64,000 nt of DNA from Pseudomonas fluorescens (GCF_018614655.1 NZ_JAGGOG010000001.1:62001-126000); one strand, 5' to 3'. Positions 8,411 through 17,544 are shown, counted from the stretch's first letter. The notes: generated from the letters alone by a model not told the origin. Numbers and translations: made by a program.

Positions 8411-9478
8411 ATGCATAACATATTCGTCACTGGCGCGACCGGTTTGCTGGGCAACAACCTGGTGCGTGAACTGGTCGCTCGTGGCTGCACGGTCAAAGCC
8501 CTGGTTCGTTCAAGCGCCAAAGGTGAACAACAGTTCAACCATTTGCAGGGTGTGGAACTGGTCGTTGGGGACATGGCCGATGTCGACGCGTTCGCAACGT
8601 CGCTGCAAGGCTGCGATACGGTGTTTCATACCGCTGCGTTCTTTCGCGACAACTACAAGGGCGGCAGTCACTGGGAAGAACTCGAAAAGATTAACGTGGA
8701 GGGTACGCGGCGCCTGCTTGCCCAAGCCTACAACGCCGGTATCCGACGTTTCATCCATACGTCTTCCATTGCCGTGCTCGACGGCGCACCCGGCACGTCA
8801 ATCGATGAAACGTGCCTGCGGGCCGACGTCGCCGCGGATGACTACTACCGTAGCAAGATCCTCGCCGACCGTGTCGTCTTGTCGTTCCTGGAACGCCATC
8901 CCGAGATGCATGCCTGCATGGTCCTGCCTGGTTGGATGTGGGGCCCTGCCGACATTGGCCCGACCTCCTCCGGACAGTTGGTTAACGATGTCGTACGCGG
9001 CAAACTACCCGGACTGATGCCGGGCAGTTTCTCCATTGTCGATGCCCGCGATGTAGCGTTGGCGCAGATTGCCGCAGTCAAACATGGACGGCGAGGTGAG
9101 CGCTATCTCGCGGCGGGCCGGCATATGACCATGCGTGAGCTGGTCCCTATTCTGGGACGTATCGCGGGCGTCAAGACACCCGTTCGACAACTACCGCTCC
9201 CCCTTCTATACACCTTGGCAGCCGTGCAGGAGATCTATGCGCGCATTACCGGCAAACCCATTCTGCTGAGCATGGCCACGTTGCGCCTGTTAGTACGAGA
9301 GAAGGACCGCACCTGTTTCAACCACAGCAAGAGCGAACAAGAACTTGGCCTGAGTTTCCGGGCGTTAGAGCTGACACTCACCGACACCGTGGGGTGGTAC
9401 CGCGATCACGGTTGGTTCGAAAACCACAGTGCGGCTCCGGCGCCGGAAAAACGCACATCCGCCATGGCCGACGACTGA
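8411..9478 (+). CDS. Extended SDR, NAD-dependent epimerase/dehydratase family
   Basis: A 355-residue Rossmann-fold oxidoreductase. The nucleotide-binding motif TGATGLLG is at residues 7-14, and the catalytic Tyr-x3-Lys appears as YYRSK (Tyr145, Lys149). HTSSIAVLDG supplies the catalytic Ser strand. The protein resembles dihydroflavonol-reductase or hopanoid-associated epimerase types more than sugar epimerases, but the substrate is unknown. It is the second gene of a unit with the SnoaL-like protein (three-base gap), opposite a LysR regulator. The last 20 residues, rich in Ala/Pro, are probably a disordered tail. Confidence 0.8.
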   Translation: MHNIFVTGATGLLGNNLVRELVARGCTVKALVRSSAKGEQQFNHLQGVELVVGDMADVDAFATSLQGCDTVFHTAAFFRDNYKGGSHWEELEKINVEGTRRLLAQAYNAGIRRFIHTSSIAVLDGAPGTSIDETCLRADVAADDYYRSKILADRVVLSFLERHPEMHACMVLPGWMWGPADIGPTSSGQLVNDVVRGKLPGLMPGSFSIVDARDVALAQIAAVKHGRRGERYLAAGRHMTMRELVPILGRIAGVKTPVRQLPLPLLYTLAAVQEIYARITGKPILLSMATLRLLVREKDRTCFNHSKSEQELGLSFRALELTLTDTVGWYRDHGWFENHSAAPAPEKRTSAMADD

Positions 9479-9546
9479 CTTTCGCAGCTAAGATCACCGT
9501 CGAGTTCCACATTCACCGCAGACCAGGACAAGGATGTAAACATACT

Positions 9547-10110
9547 GTGGGTAGGAAAATAATCCTGATGCGTCACGGCCAGCCAAAGCTGGCCGCAACC
9601 GAAAAAATCTCAGCGCTCAACATGAAAGACTGGATCGAACAATACAACCGGTCCGAAATCACCAACCACCCCGTCCCGGAGGCCAGCATGCAGCTCGCTG
9701 CAACCGCCACGGTGATTGTCTCAAGCAACGCGCCTCGTGCGCTGACCTCCGTCCAGGCTCTTGGCCTGAAACCATTCCTCGTCGACGCGCTTTTCTGTGA
9801 GGCGCAACTGCCTTATGGTCCCTGGAAACTGCCACGACTATCGCCGTTTACCTGGGCATTTATCCTTCGAGTCTTATGGTTATGCGGTTACTCACGCAGC
9901 GTCGAATCCGCCGATACTGCGAGGATGCGCGCCAGCACGGCAGCTGAACGATTACAGTCCCTTGCCAGCGAGGGACCGGTTCTGCTGCTCGGTCATGGCT
10001 TTATGAATCGAATGATTGCCCAACAACTGCAGGCAAACGGGTGGACTCGCCAACAGCGTAACGGCAGCCGATATTGGAGTACGACGGTATATCAATATGG
10101 TGGTGTATAA
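9547..10110 (+). CDS. Histidine phosphatase family protein
   Basis: About 187 residues. LMRHGQP near the N-terminus is the RHG signature whose His is transiently phosphorylated, and GHGFMNRMIA near the C-terminus supplies the second catalytic His. The proposed GTG start at 9547 places the RHG strand immediately after the N-terminus; the frame stays open upstream to 9394, but that would overlap the SDR gene in another frame. It lies 68 bases after the SDR and may belong to the same transcript. Substrate unknown; phosphoglycerate-mutase-like phosphatases are diverse. Confidence 0.75.
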   Translation: MGRKIILMRHGQPKLAATEKISALNMKDWIEQYNRSEITNHPVPEASMQLAATATVIVSSNAPRALTSVQALGLKPFLVDALFCEAQLPYGPWKLPRLSPFTWAFILRVLWLCGYSRSVESADTARMRASTAAERLQSLASEGPVLLLGHGFMNRMIAQQLQANGWTRQQRNGSRYWSTTVYQYGGV

Positions 10111-10735
10111 ACTGTGATCGGCGAGGTATTCACGAATCCCCAGTGCCACCCCACATCGGCCAGCGGTGTCATTCAGCCTACCGCCTCCGATGTTCTACTG
10201 CTGAATTGCCGTGGTACCAGGAAGGTGGCAGCCACCAATCCTCACCTTTTTCGCGCACCCTCCCCTCCACAATCATCAGCGTACGAGTTTTCTACAATTC
10301 CTTACCTGTCTCGATTTCTCTCCGTGCATTTGTATACGGTGCTTGGCTGATCGATTGAAGTCTTGGGCCGCTCTTCCGGTGCCTCCCTCTCTTTGCTTGG
10401 GTCTATAGCAAACAAGGAAAATTTGACTGCCGCAAAGCGACTATCTGGAGTTAAGACCGTAAGGGTTTTGGCTGATGGCCAGCCGAAGGATCTGAGCCTT
10501 GAGGACGGTCGTCCTGAACATAGAGATTGACTCCGCAGATAGAATCATCGGAGCTTTCTGCGGCTAGAGTCGTTTCTTCTTCAGCGTGCGTTTTAACGAT
10601 TTCAAAAGCTATTGTCTTCGTGCATGAGCCGAAGACCATAATCAAAAAACACCACTTTTTGACCGAATAAAATTCAACAACGCCTTAACGGATGCGCCGG
10701 TCCAGAAACTTCCCGACCGCCATTTCATTGGCGAC
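10111..10735. other. Gene-poor, AT-richer stretch
   Basis: No convincing gene is visible in this stretch. Base composition is visibly more AT-rich than in the surrounding genes. One 64-codon frame on the minus strand (10451-10645, beginning MIMVFGSCTKTIAFE) has no good ribosome binding site and no recognised family, and is left uncalled. The neighbouring transposase remnant suggests this kilobase is a decaying insertion point. Confidence 0.5.
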
Positions 10736-10893
10736 ATTTTGGGTTGTAAAACATTTCGATGTAATCGAATACATCACCGCGAGCATCTTGCCGCGGGGTG
10801 TAGATCTTTCTCTTGATACATTCCCGTTTCAGCAACTGGAAAAAATCTCAGCTACGGCGTTGCCGTGGCAGTTAACTACCTAGGGACATCAGA
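10736..10893 (-). pseudogene. Remnant of an IS3-family transposase (OrfB C-terminus)
   Basis: Reading the minus strand gives pieces of the conserved end of IS3-type OrfB: NCHGNAVAE, then FQLLKRECIKRKIY, then DVFDYIEMFYNPKCR followed by a stop. The NCHGNAVAE and FQLLKRE pieces lie in different frames, separated by a one-base slip in a run of T, and another slip lies before NCHGN. The DDE glutamate region is therefore frameshifted, and no upstream catalytic domain or insertion-sequence ends were found. This is a dead fragment of an old insertion. Confidence 0.7.
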
Positions 10894-11098
10894 GTCAGGG
10901 CCAGATGCTCATCTTGCTATCCAAGCTGCTCCAGCAACAAACTGACTCAGCGCGCGCCCGAGTTCAAGACTCTCATTCAGGACTTAAACGCACCGGATAG
11001 TGCTGGATCTCAGTGGTTCCCGCCGGAACGAAAAAAGGACCCGAAGGTCCTGATTTCAATCACTTACAGAATTCAGTGGAACTCTGCAGCGCAGTATT
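10894..11098. other. Intergenic stretch between transposase remnant and tRNA
   Basis: No coding or structural feature was recognised. It lies downstream of the tRNA-Gly gene, which is transcribed toward it, so it should contain the end of the gacA-uvrC-pgsA-tRNA transcript. The run near 11028-11050 (AACGAAAAAAGGACCCGAAGG) has no obvious stem. Confidence 0.35.
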
Positions 11099-11174
<76 letters not shown>

Positions 11175-11237
11175 GTCTTGGTGGTGTGCATTCTATAGAC
11201 TCCAGAACACCCGTCAACCCCTTGATTCAAAAAAGTT

Positions 11238-11798
11238 TTATTTCTTTTCAACGGTGGTTCGCAGATGAGGCCAGGCAGCTCGCAGGTATTGCAGCATCGA
11301 CCACAGGGTCAAGCCCGCAGCGATCAGCAACAAGGCGTAGCCCAACAATACCCAGAAGGTGAATTGCGAGGGGTTGGCCAGCAGGATGACCAGGGCAAGC
11401 ATCTGCGCCGCGGTTTTCCATTTACCCATGTTGGAGACGGCCACGTGGGCACGGGCGCCGATTTCAGCCATCCATTCGCGCAAGGCGGAGACGACGATCT
11501 CGCGACCGATGATCACGGCGGCTGGCAGAGTCAGCCACAAGTTGCCGTGTTCCTGCACCAGTAGCACCAAGGCCACGGCCACCATCAGTTTGTCAGCCAC
11601 GGGATCAAGGAACGCGCCAAAAGGCGTGCTCTGCTCCAGGCGACGGGCCAGGTATCCGTCCAGCCAGTCGGTCGCCGCCGCAAAGGCGAAGACTGAACTG
11701 GAGGCCATGTAACTCCATTCGTACGGCAGGTAGAACAGCAAAATGAAAATCGGAATGAGCAGGACGCGTAGTACGGTGATCAGATTAGGGATATTCAT
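11238..11798 (-). CDS. pgsA: CDP-diacylglycerol--glycerol-3-phosphate 3-phosphatidyltransferase
   Basis: This 186-residue integral membrane enzyme makes phosphatidylglycerol phosphate, the committed step to phosphatidylglycerol and cardiolipin. The CDP-alcohol phosphotransferase motif D-G-x2-A-R-x8-G-x3-D-x3-D is complete: Asp47-Gly48, Ala51-Arg52, Gly61, Asp65, Asp69. Several hydrophobic helices surround it. The ATG at 11798 ([12 protein letters not shown]) matches the conserved pseudomonad N-terminus; a GTG two codons earlier is less likely. It follows uvrC by 32 bases and precedes the tRNA-Gly gene, so it is likely the third gene of the gacA operon. Confidence 0.96.
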   Translation of the reverse strand: MNIPNLITVLRVLLIPIFILLFYLPYEWSYMASSSVFAFAAATDWLDGYLARRLEQSTPFGAFLDPVADKLMVAVALVLLVQEHGNLWLTLPAAVIIGREIVVSALREWMAEIGARAHVAVSNMGKWKTAAQMLALVILLANPSQFTFWVLLGYALLLIAAGLTLWSMLQYLRAAWPHLRTTVEKK

Positions 11799-11830
11799 CG
11801 GCACAACTGGCTACGAGGTGAGAAGGCATT

Positions 11831-13654
11831 CTACTCGCTGTGCAGGTTTGCATAAATCAACTCAGCGAGCTTTTTACTGATACCGGGAGCTTTGGCTATT
11901 TCTTCGATGCTGGCACGGGACAGCTCTTGCAAGCCACCAAAATGTTTCAACAAGTCGCGCCGACGCGTCGGCCCTACCCCTGCAATCCCTTCCAGGGTTG
12001 ACGTACGCCGGGTTTTTCCACGACGGGCGCGGTGGCCGGTAATGGCGAAACGGTGGGCTTCGTCGCGAATCTGTTGAATCAAGTGCAGCGCCGGGGAATC
12101 GCCCTTCAAGGTGAACTCATGGGCCGCATCATTCAAGTACAAGGTTTCAAAACCGGCCTTGCGGGTAGCGCCCTTGGCCACGCCGAGCAAGATCAGGTCG
12201 GGCACCGCCAGTTCATTGAGCACATCACGGGCCATGGATAACTGGCCCTTGCCGCCGTCCACCAGCAGGATATCCGGCAGCTTGCCCTCACCGTCCTTCA
12301 GTTTGCTGAAGCGGCGGGTCAGGGCCTGGTGCATGGCGGCGTAGTCATCCCCGGCGGTAACGCCTTCGATGTTATAGCGCCGATAGTCGGACTTGATCGG
12401 CCCTTCCGGCCCAAACACCACGCAGGATGCCACCGTAGCCTCGCCGCTGGAATGGCTGATGTCGTAACACTCCAGGCGCTGGGGCGGCTCATCCAGATTG
12501 AGGACTTCGGCCAGCGCCTCAAAACGCGCGGCAACATGCTGCCGGTTGGCCAGGCGTGCGCTCAGGGCCTGCTCGGCATTGGTCACCGCCAATTGCTGCC
12601 AGCGTGCCCGGGTGCCGCGCACCCGGTGGCTGATATCCAGTTCGCGGCCACGCAGTTCGTGAATCGCTTCGATCAACGCCGGGAAGTCTTCATGGACCAC
12701 GTTGACGATCAGTTCCGCCGGCAAGTCGCGTTCGGGGCTGCTGACGTAATATTGGCCAAGAAACGCCGCCATGACCTCGGCGACCTCTTCATCAATACCG
12801 GTCTGGGGAAAGAAGTTCTTGCTGCCCAGCACCCGCCCGCCACGTACGCTGATCAGGTGGACGCAGGCGCCGCCCGGGTTGACGAAAGCAGCGATGACGT
12901 CAACGTCGCCGGTTCCGCCCTCCATGCTTTGCTGATCTTGAACCCGACGTACCAACGATACCTGGTCGCGCAATTCGGCAGCCCGCTCGAAGTCCAGGAT
13001 GCCGGCGGCCTGTTCCATGGCGCCGGACAGTTCATCGGCCAGGGCATTGCTGCGGCCTTCGAGGAACATTACCGAGTGGCGCACGTCTTCGGCGTACTCC
13101 TGGGGCTCCACAAAGCCCACGCAGGGCGCCTTGCAGCGCTTGATCTGATACTGCAGGCACGGCCGGGTACGGTTCTTGTAGAAACTGTCTTCGCACTGGC
13201 GAACAAAAAAAGCCTTTTGCAGCAGGCTAAGGCTTTCGCGGATAGCGCCGGCACTGGGGTAAGGGCCGAAATACTTGCCCTTCTGCTTCTTCGCCCCGCG
13301 ATGAATGCTCAACCGTGGAAAGTCACCGTCGGATAAAAACACGTACGGGTAGGACTTATCGTCACGCAGCAGGATGTTGTAGGGCGGCCGCCATTCCTTG
13401 ATCAGCGTCTGCTCAAGCAGCAGCGCCTCGGTTTCGTTGGCGGTGATGGTGGTTTCCACCTGGGCGATACGCCCCACCAACGCGGCAGTCTTGGTGGACA
13501 GGCCGGTCTTGCGAAAATAACTCGCCAGGCGACTCTTCAGGTTCTTGGCTTTGCCGACATACAACAGACGCGCATCGCTGTCGAACATGCGATACACGCC
13601 AGGACGACCACTGCACGTGGAAAGAAAAGCACTCGGATCGAACAGGTCTGTCAT
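11831..13654 (-). CDS. uvrC: Excinuclease ABC subunit C
   Basis: UvrC makes both incisions around a DNA lesion held by UvrB. The 607-residue protein shows the GIY-YIG nuclease domain at the start ([21 protein letters not shown]), the Cys cluster [25 protein letters not shown], a UVR motif near the middle, the RNase H-like 5' nuclease region ([20 protein letters not shown], then LVDGGKGQL), and two helix-hairpin-helix repeats at the C-terminus. The ATG at 13654 aligns with known UvrC starts, whereas one at 13669 would overlap the end of gacA. Tight spacing with gacA implies co-transcription, as in other pseudomonads. Confidence 0.96.
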   Translation of the reverse strand: MTDLFDPSAFLSTCSGRPGVYRMFDSDARLLYVGKAKNLKSRLASYFRKTGLSTKTAALVGRIAQVETTITANETEALLLEQTLIKEWRPPYNILLRDDKSYPYVFLSDGDFPRLSIHRGAKKQKGKYFGPYPSAGAIRESLSLLQKAFFVRQCEDSFYKNRTRPCLQYQIKRCKAPCVGFVEPQEYAEDVRHSVMFLEGRSNALADELSGAMEQAAGILDFERAAELRDQVSLVRRVQDQQSMEGGTGDVDVIAAFVNPGGACVHLISVRGGRVLGSKNFFPQTGIDEEVAEVMAAFLGQYYVSSPERDLPAELIVNVVHEDFPALIEAIHELRGRELDISHRVRGTRARWQQLAVTNAEQALSARLANRQHVAARFEALAEVLNLDEPPQRLECYDISHSSGEATVASCVVFGPEGPIKSDYRRYNIEGVTAGDDYAAMHQALTRRFSKLKDGEGKLPDILLVDGGKGQLSMARDVLNELAVPDLILLGVAKGATRKAGFETLYLNDAAHEFTLKGDSPALHLIQQIRDEAHRFAITGHRARRGKTRRTSTLEGIAGVGPTRRRDLLKHFGGLQELSRASIEEIAKAPGISKKLAELIYANLHSE

Positions 13655-13655
13655 T

Positions 13656-14297
13656 TCAGGCGCTGGCATCCACCATGCCGTGGCGCACCGCCAGCAAGGT
13701 CAATTCAACATCACTGCTGATAGAGAGCTTCTCGAAAATACGATAACGGTAGGTGTTGACGGTTTTCGGCGACAGGCACAGCTTGTCGGAGATGGACTGA
13801 ACCTTCTGGCAACCGACAATCATCAAGGCAATCTGGATTTCCCGCTCCGACAATGCATCGAACGGCGAGTCACTGGTGGGCTGGAAGGACTTGATCGCCA
13901 ACTGCTGGGCAATCTGCGGGCTGATGTAACGCTGGCCGGCAAACACCAGGCGAATCGCCTGGACCATCTCCGCCAGGCCTGCGCCCTTTGTCAGATAACC
14001 AGCCGCGCCCGCCTGTAGAAGCCGTGTAGGAAATGGATCTTCCTCGCACACGGTCACTACCACGACTTTGATGTCCGGATGACTGCGCAACAATTTGGTA
14101 GTGGCGCCAAGACCGCCGATCCCGGGCATCTTGACGTCCATCAAAACCACATCGGGCTTCAATTCCCGGGCCTTGATCAGGGACTCCTCCCCCGATTCGG
14201 CCTGGCCGACTACTTGCAGGCCATCGATGTCAGCCAGCATTCGTGTAATGCCTGTACGAACGAGATCATGGTCATCGACTACTAGCACCCTAATCAA
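13656..14297 (-). CDS. gacA: Response regulator GacA (global activator, TTG start)
   Basis: This 213-residue NarL/FixJ-type regulator is phosphorylated by GacS and activates small Rsm RNAs that control secondary metabolism and biofilm switching. The receiver domain has Asp8-Asp9 and phospho-acceptor Asp54 (VLMDVKMPG). The C-terminal LuxR-type HTH is [16 protein letters not shown] through [16 protein letters not shown]. The start is TTG at 14295-14297, preceded by GAGGT at good spacing; the sequence [20 protein letters not shown] fits the known GacA N-terminus. The stop lies one base before the proposed uvrC ATG. The frame is intact; spontaneous gac mutations are common in this group. Confidence 0.97.
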   Translation of the reverse strand: MIRVLVVDDHDLVRTGITRMLADIDGLQVVGQAESGEESLIKARELKPDVVLMDVKMPGIGGLGATTKLLRSHPDIKVVVVTVCEEDPFPTRLLQAGAAGYLTKGAGLAEMVQAIRLVFAGQRYISPQIAQQLAIKSFQPTSDSPFDALSEREIQIALMIVGCQKVQSISDKLCLSPKTVNTYRYRIFEKLSISSDVELTLLAVRHGMVDASA

Positions 14298-14568
14298 GCA
14301 GACACCTCGCGATATGGTCTTATAGGTTGCTGAACACCTTAGCAAAAAACCAAGGCGCAGACCTAGCTGCAAGCGTCATATATATAGAGTTTCAGCGCAT
14401 GCCAGACGTCTGCCGAGTAGCAAACAGCTGTATTTCCTGGGTAAAAGGTCAGAATTCCGGGGGCTCCGGCCTGCTTTTCCCATTGAGCGTGGACGAATGC
14501 TCCGCCAGGGTAGATGTCAGCCGGCGGATGGCGTCCTGACCCTCCTTGAATTGAACATCACCCGGTAG

Positions 14569-15018
14569 TTACCCGCCTGAAGAGGCCGGCTGACAACCCA
14601 GTTCCATCCGCCAGAAACAATCCTCCTCGCCAACAATACTCAAGCCCTTGCGCTGATAGAGCCTTCGCGCCGGATTGGTCTTGAACACCGTCAGCCGCAG
14701 CAGCCCCAGACCCTGGGCCCGTGCTTTCAACACCACTTGCTCCAGGACCCAACTGCCAGCCCCTTGCCGGCGACACGCATCAAGGATGTGCAACTCGCGG
14801 ATATAGAGTGCCTTGTCATCATGACTCAGGCTGACAAAGCCGAGCACCGTCTGGTCTTGGTAGATCAGCCAGTTTTCCCGGCCGGCCCAGGCCGTATCGA
14901 AGCCTTTGTCGGACCACACCAGGTCGTATTGACGGTAATAGCTTCCCATCGCCTGATACGTCAGGGTTCGAGCAAACGCCAGGTCCCGATCCGTCGCGGC
15001 CCGCAGTTCAAACGCCAT
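14569..15018 (-). CDS. GNAT-family N-acetyltransferase
   Basis: A 149-residue protein with the GNAT fold. The acetyl-CoA phosphate-binding loop is ACRRQGAGSWVLEQV, following the core strand ALYIRELHI, and ARRLYQRKGLSIVGEE is the family's C-terminal motif. The substrate is unknown. The ATG at 15018 lies 15 bases after the end of the nitrilase-family gene, suggesting an operon. The same reading frame continues for 39 further codons past the TAA stop with plausible amino-acid composition; see findings. Confidence 0.85.
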   Translation of the reverse strand: MAFELRAATDRDLAFARTLTYQAMGSYYRQYDLVWSDKGFDTAWAGRENWLIYQDQTVLGFVSLSHDDKALYIRELHILDACRRQGAGSWVLEQVVLKARAQGLGLLRLTVFKTNPARRLYQRKGLSIVGEEDCFWRMELGCQPASSGG

Positions 15019-15033
15019 ATCGTCGCGCTCCGT

Positions 15034-15789
15034 TTAAAATGCAACCACCCGCTGCTGCCCGCTCCAGCATCCGCCTTCCCTGCGCGCAACCACCAAAACA
15101 TCACCCACACCCGAAGCCGCGGCAATCAAGCGGTCATCACTGGCCCAGAGAGCGCTGCGCCCGGCAGAAGTCCATCCTCCCGTGGGTCCACCATGGTTAG
15201 CCATCAGCACTACCATCTCGTGTTCGGCGGCGTACCCCTGCAGCAATGTGGTGTCCGGCCCGTAGCCGTTTTCACTGATCAGTACTCCTGCAGCATAGAT
15301 ATTGGCCCCGCCTTTCGCCGCCTGGCGCGGATGACTGGGGTGGGAAAAATCCGCACATACCGCCAGGGCGATCCGGTCCTCCCCCCACTCAAGCGCTGCA
15401 CCGCCCTCCCCTGGCGCAAACGCCACGTCTTCACCGGGATGCAGATGTTGCTTGCTGTACACCGCCAGCGAACCATCCGGCGCCAGTACCAGCGCACCGA
15501 TCAGCACCTTCGCACCGGGTGCACGCCGGATCGGCATGCCAACCACCGCGGTGATGCGCAACTCACGGGCCATCGCCCGCAACGGCTCCAGCACGGCATC
15601 CTCCGGATCAATTGCCAGCGTGGCCGCCAGGGAGGGCTCATAGCCGGTCAGGGATAGCTCCGGAAACACCAGCAACTGCACGCCTTGCTCCGCGGCAACC
15701 CGCATGAATACAAGATGGCGGGCGATATTGGCCGGCACGTCGCCCGCGATGGAAATGGATTGAGCAGCAGCAAGGGTTACGGCAGTCAT
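15034..15789 (-). CDS. Carbon-nitrogen hydrolase (nitrilase superfamily)
   Basis: A 251-residue amidase/nitrilase-fold enzyme. The Glu-Lys-Cys catalytic triad is visible: Glu44 in VFPELSLTGY, Lys113 in YSKQHLHPGE and Cys145 in LAVCADFSHP. These cytoplasmic enzymes hydrolyse amides, carbamoyl groups or nitriles; the exact substrate is not evident. The ATG at 15789 puts the first core strand at the N-terminus, as in homologues; a frame open from 15837 would add 16 residues. It is probably co-transcribed with the downstream GNAT gene. Confidence 0.88.
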   Translation of the reverse strand: MTAVTLAAAQSISIAGDVPANIARHLVFMRVAAEQGVQLLVFPELSLTGYEPSLAATLAIDPEDAVLEPLRAMARELRITAVVGMPIRRAPGAKVLIGALVLAPDGSLAVYSKQHLHPGEDVAFAPGEGGAALEWGEDRIALAVCADFSHPSHPRQAAKGGANIYAAGVLISENGYGPDTTLLQGYAAEHEMVVLMANHGGPTGGWTSAGRSALWASDDRLIAAASGVGDVLVVARREGGCWSGQQRVVAF

Positions 15790-15935
15790 GGTTGCGTCCT
15801 GGCAAACATCGTGAAGGTCCGCCCAGCATATCGACACTTACGTCATAGCCGTAAGTACTCAACCCCCATAGAAATTACTGATTGAATCCACCCGCCGGCC
15901 TCTAGTAAGCTCCTCCCATCATTTGGAGACCTACC

Positions 15936-16070
15936 ATGTTGCAACTCACCCTCACTCAGGTTTGCCCTACTGCCAACGCACAGCGTTCGGCCGTGGCTGC
16001 TCGCGTGAATGGTTTGAGCGCACTGGTCAGCTTTTATTTTGGGTATTGGTTTAGCCACTGGCGCGCCTGA
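15936..16070 (+). CDS. Leader peptide rich in Phe/Tyr/Trp upstream of DAHP synthase
   Basis: A 44-codon ORF with a good ribosome site (TTTGGAG, eight bases before ATG). Its last third is FYFGYWFSHWRA: codons TTT TAT TTT GGG TAT TGG TTT AGC CAC TGG. Seven of ten consecutive residues are aromatic amino acids made by the pathway of the downstream DAHP synthase. A strong intrinsic terminator follows 52 bases after the stop. This is the architecture of classical ribosome-mediated attenuation: stalling at aromatic codons when charged tRNA is scarce would favour read-through. The upstream hairpins that would act as antiterminator are only partly evident (GGCGCCC/GGGTCGCC around 16082-16106). Confidence 0.85.
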   Translation: MLQLTLTQVCPTANAQRSAVAARVNGLSALVSFYFGYWFSHWRA

Positions 16071-16122
16071 TACCTGAAATCGGCGCCCACTACTCAAGGG
16101 GTCGCCTACCAGAGAAATCTAA

Positions 16123-16159
16123 CCCCCGGTCGGCTCCCCGACCGGGGGTTTTGTTTTTT
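16123..16159 (+). terminator. Intrinsic terminator (attenuator) before DAHP synthase
   Basis: An 11-base-pair perfect stem, CCCCCGGTCGG (16123-16133) and CCGACCGGGGG (16138-16148), has a four-base loop and is followed by TTTTGTTTTTT. It lies after the aromatic leader peptide and about 75 bases before the next small ORF. A competing five-pair helix is possible between GGGGT near 16098 and ACCCC at 16122-16126, which would open the terminator. Confidence 0.9.
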
Positions 16160-16223
16160 CAGGGCCCAGTAAAGAGCCTCCTTAATATTTCGTTTCATCC
16201 AGAACACTTGAAGGAATTACGCC

Positions 16224-16376
16224 ATGAACTACGCCACCTATTACCGCTACGACACGTCCACCGCCTGGCGATTTAGCAAGCTCCGTTCGGGACAGCCTGC
16301 CGCCTCCGATCGGTCACCTACAGGTGGCAAGCCAACACACGTAGCCAATTCGGCCAATTGTCGAACACCCCAGTAG
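16224..16376 (+). CDS. Second small ORF, Tyr-rich N-terminus, between attenuator and DAHP synthase
   Basis: A 50-codon ORF with a strong ribosome site (AAGGA ten bases upstream). It opens MNYATYYRYDTSTAWRF: four Tyr, one Trp and one Phe in the first 17 residues. The rest (about 18-50) is polar, rich in Ser/Pro/Thr/Gly, with no recognised domain. It stops 48 bases before the DAHP synthase ATG. It could be a second leader peptide sensing Tyr, a translational coupler, or a small functional protein. It was not recognised as a named family. Confidence 0.6.
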   Translation: MNYATYYRYDTSTAWRFSKLRSGQPAASDRSPTGGKPTHVANSANCRTPQ

Positions 16377-16424
16377 GGCCAAGCGCGCGGGAGACGCCCG
16401 CCGCTTGTCCAGGAAGCCTTGAAT

Positions 16425-17507
16425 ATGAACTCCTCCATCGCCGCTCTGCCTGTTTCTGCCCTGCCCTGTGCCAATGAAGCGCTGACCCAGCGTTTGCCCA
16501 GCTCCCTTGAACTCAAGCACCAACTGCCCCTGAGCCCATTCCTGAGCGAGCAAATCCACGCTCATCGCCAGGCTGTGCGCGCCATCCTCAACGGTGAAGA
16601 CTCCCGCCTGCTGGTGATCGTCGGTCCGTGCTCGATCCATGACCCGAAATCGGCCATGGAATACGCCCGCAACCTGAAGAAGCTGGCCCATGAAGTCAGT
16701 GACCAGATGCTGCTGGTGATTCGCGCCTACGTCGAAAAGCCCCGCACCACCATTGGCTGGAAAGGTCTGGCCTACGATCCGCACCTCGATGGCAGCGACG
16801 ACATGGCGGCCGGCCTGACTCTGTCCCGGGAACTGATGCGCGAAATGCTGCGCCTGGGCCTGCCAGTCGCCACCGAGTTACTGCAACCCATGGCTGCCGG
16901 CTACTTCGATGACCTGCTCAGTTGGGTAGCCATTGGCGCCCGCACCACCGAATCGCAGATCCACCGGGAGATGGCCAGCGGACTGGGCATGCCCGTGGGC
17001 TTCAAGAACGGCACTGACGGGGGTGTCGCCATCGCCTGCGACGCCATGCGCTCCGCCGCGCACCCGCACCGCCACTTCGGCGTCGACAGCCAGGGCCATC
17101 CGGCGATCATCCAGACCCCTGGCAACCCCGACACCCACTTGGTGCTGCGCGGCGGCCATCTCGGGCCGAACTACGACCGTCAGAGCGTGGCCCAGGTCAA
17201 GGCTGACCTGGCGAAAACCAAGGTCGCGCCACGGATCATGGTCGATTGCAGCCACGCCAACAGCGGTAAAGACCCGTTGCGCCAGCCGGCAGTATTCAAT
17301 GACGTGCTGGAGCAGCGCTTGCAGGGCGACACCTCGCTGATCGGCATGATGCTGGAAAGCCATCTCTTCGAAGGCTGCCAGCCGCTGAGCCCGTCGATGC
17401 ACTACGGGGTCTCGGTGACCGACGGTTGCCTGGGCTGGGAGAGCACCGAGCAATTGTTGCGCGAGGCCGCCCAGCGGCTGCGAGTACACCACGGGATAAG
17501 CGCGTGA
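16425..17507 (+). CDS. 3-deoxy-7-phosphoheptulonate (DAHP) synthase, class I
   Basis: This 360-residue enzyme condenses phosphoenolpyruvate and erythrose 4-phosphate, the first step of the shikimate pathway to Phe, Tyr and Trp. Class I (AroFGH-type) motifs are clear: GPCSIHD at 67-73 with the metal-ligand Cys, RAYVEKPRTTIGWKG at 100-114, and later GNPDTHLVLRGG and DCSHANSGKD. The ATG at 16425 has AGGAA at good spacing; an in-frame TTG two codons earlier is unlikely. The leader peptide and terminator upstream suggest control by aromatic amino-acid supply in addition to allostery. Which isozyme (Tyr- or Phe-sensitive) cannot be told by eye. Confidence 0.95.
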   Translation: MNSSIAALPVSALPCANEALTQRLPSSLELKHQLPLSPFLSEQIHAHRQAVRAILNGEDSRLLVIVGPCSIHDPKSAMEYARNLKKLAHEVSDQMLLVIRAYVEKPRTTIGWKGLAYDPHLDGSDDMAAGLTLSRELMREMLRLGLPVATELLQPMAAGYFDDLLSWVAIGARTTESQIHREMASGLGMPVGFKNGTDGGVAIACDAMRSAAHPHRHFGVDSQGHPAIIQTPGNPDTHLVLRGGHLGPNYDRQSVAQVKADLAKTKVAPRIMVDCSHANSGKDPLRQPAVFNDVLEQRLQGDTSLIGMMLESHLFEGCQPLSPSMHYGVSVTDGCLGWESTEQLLREAAQRLRVHHGISA

Positions 17508-17544
17508 TGTGGGAGAGCCCTGTCAAGTCATACATTTGGCCCGT

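Noticed and set aside
10451..10645. A 64-codon minus-strand ORF (MIMVFGSCTKTIAFE...)
   Set aside because: Amino-acid composition is plausible, but there is no ribosome site and no known family in a decayed region; too weak to call.
10692..10883. A plus-strand ORF of 63 codons
   Set aside because: It is the antisense reading of the IS3 transposase remnant.
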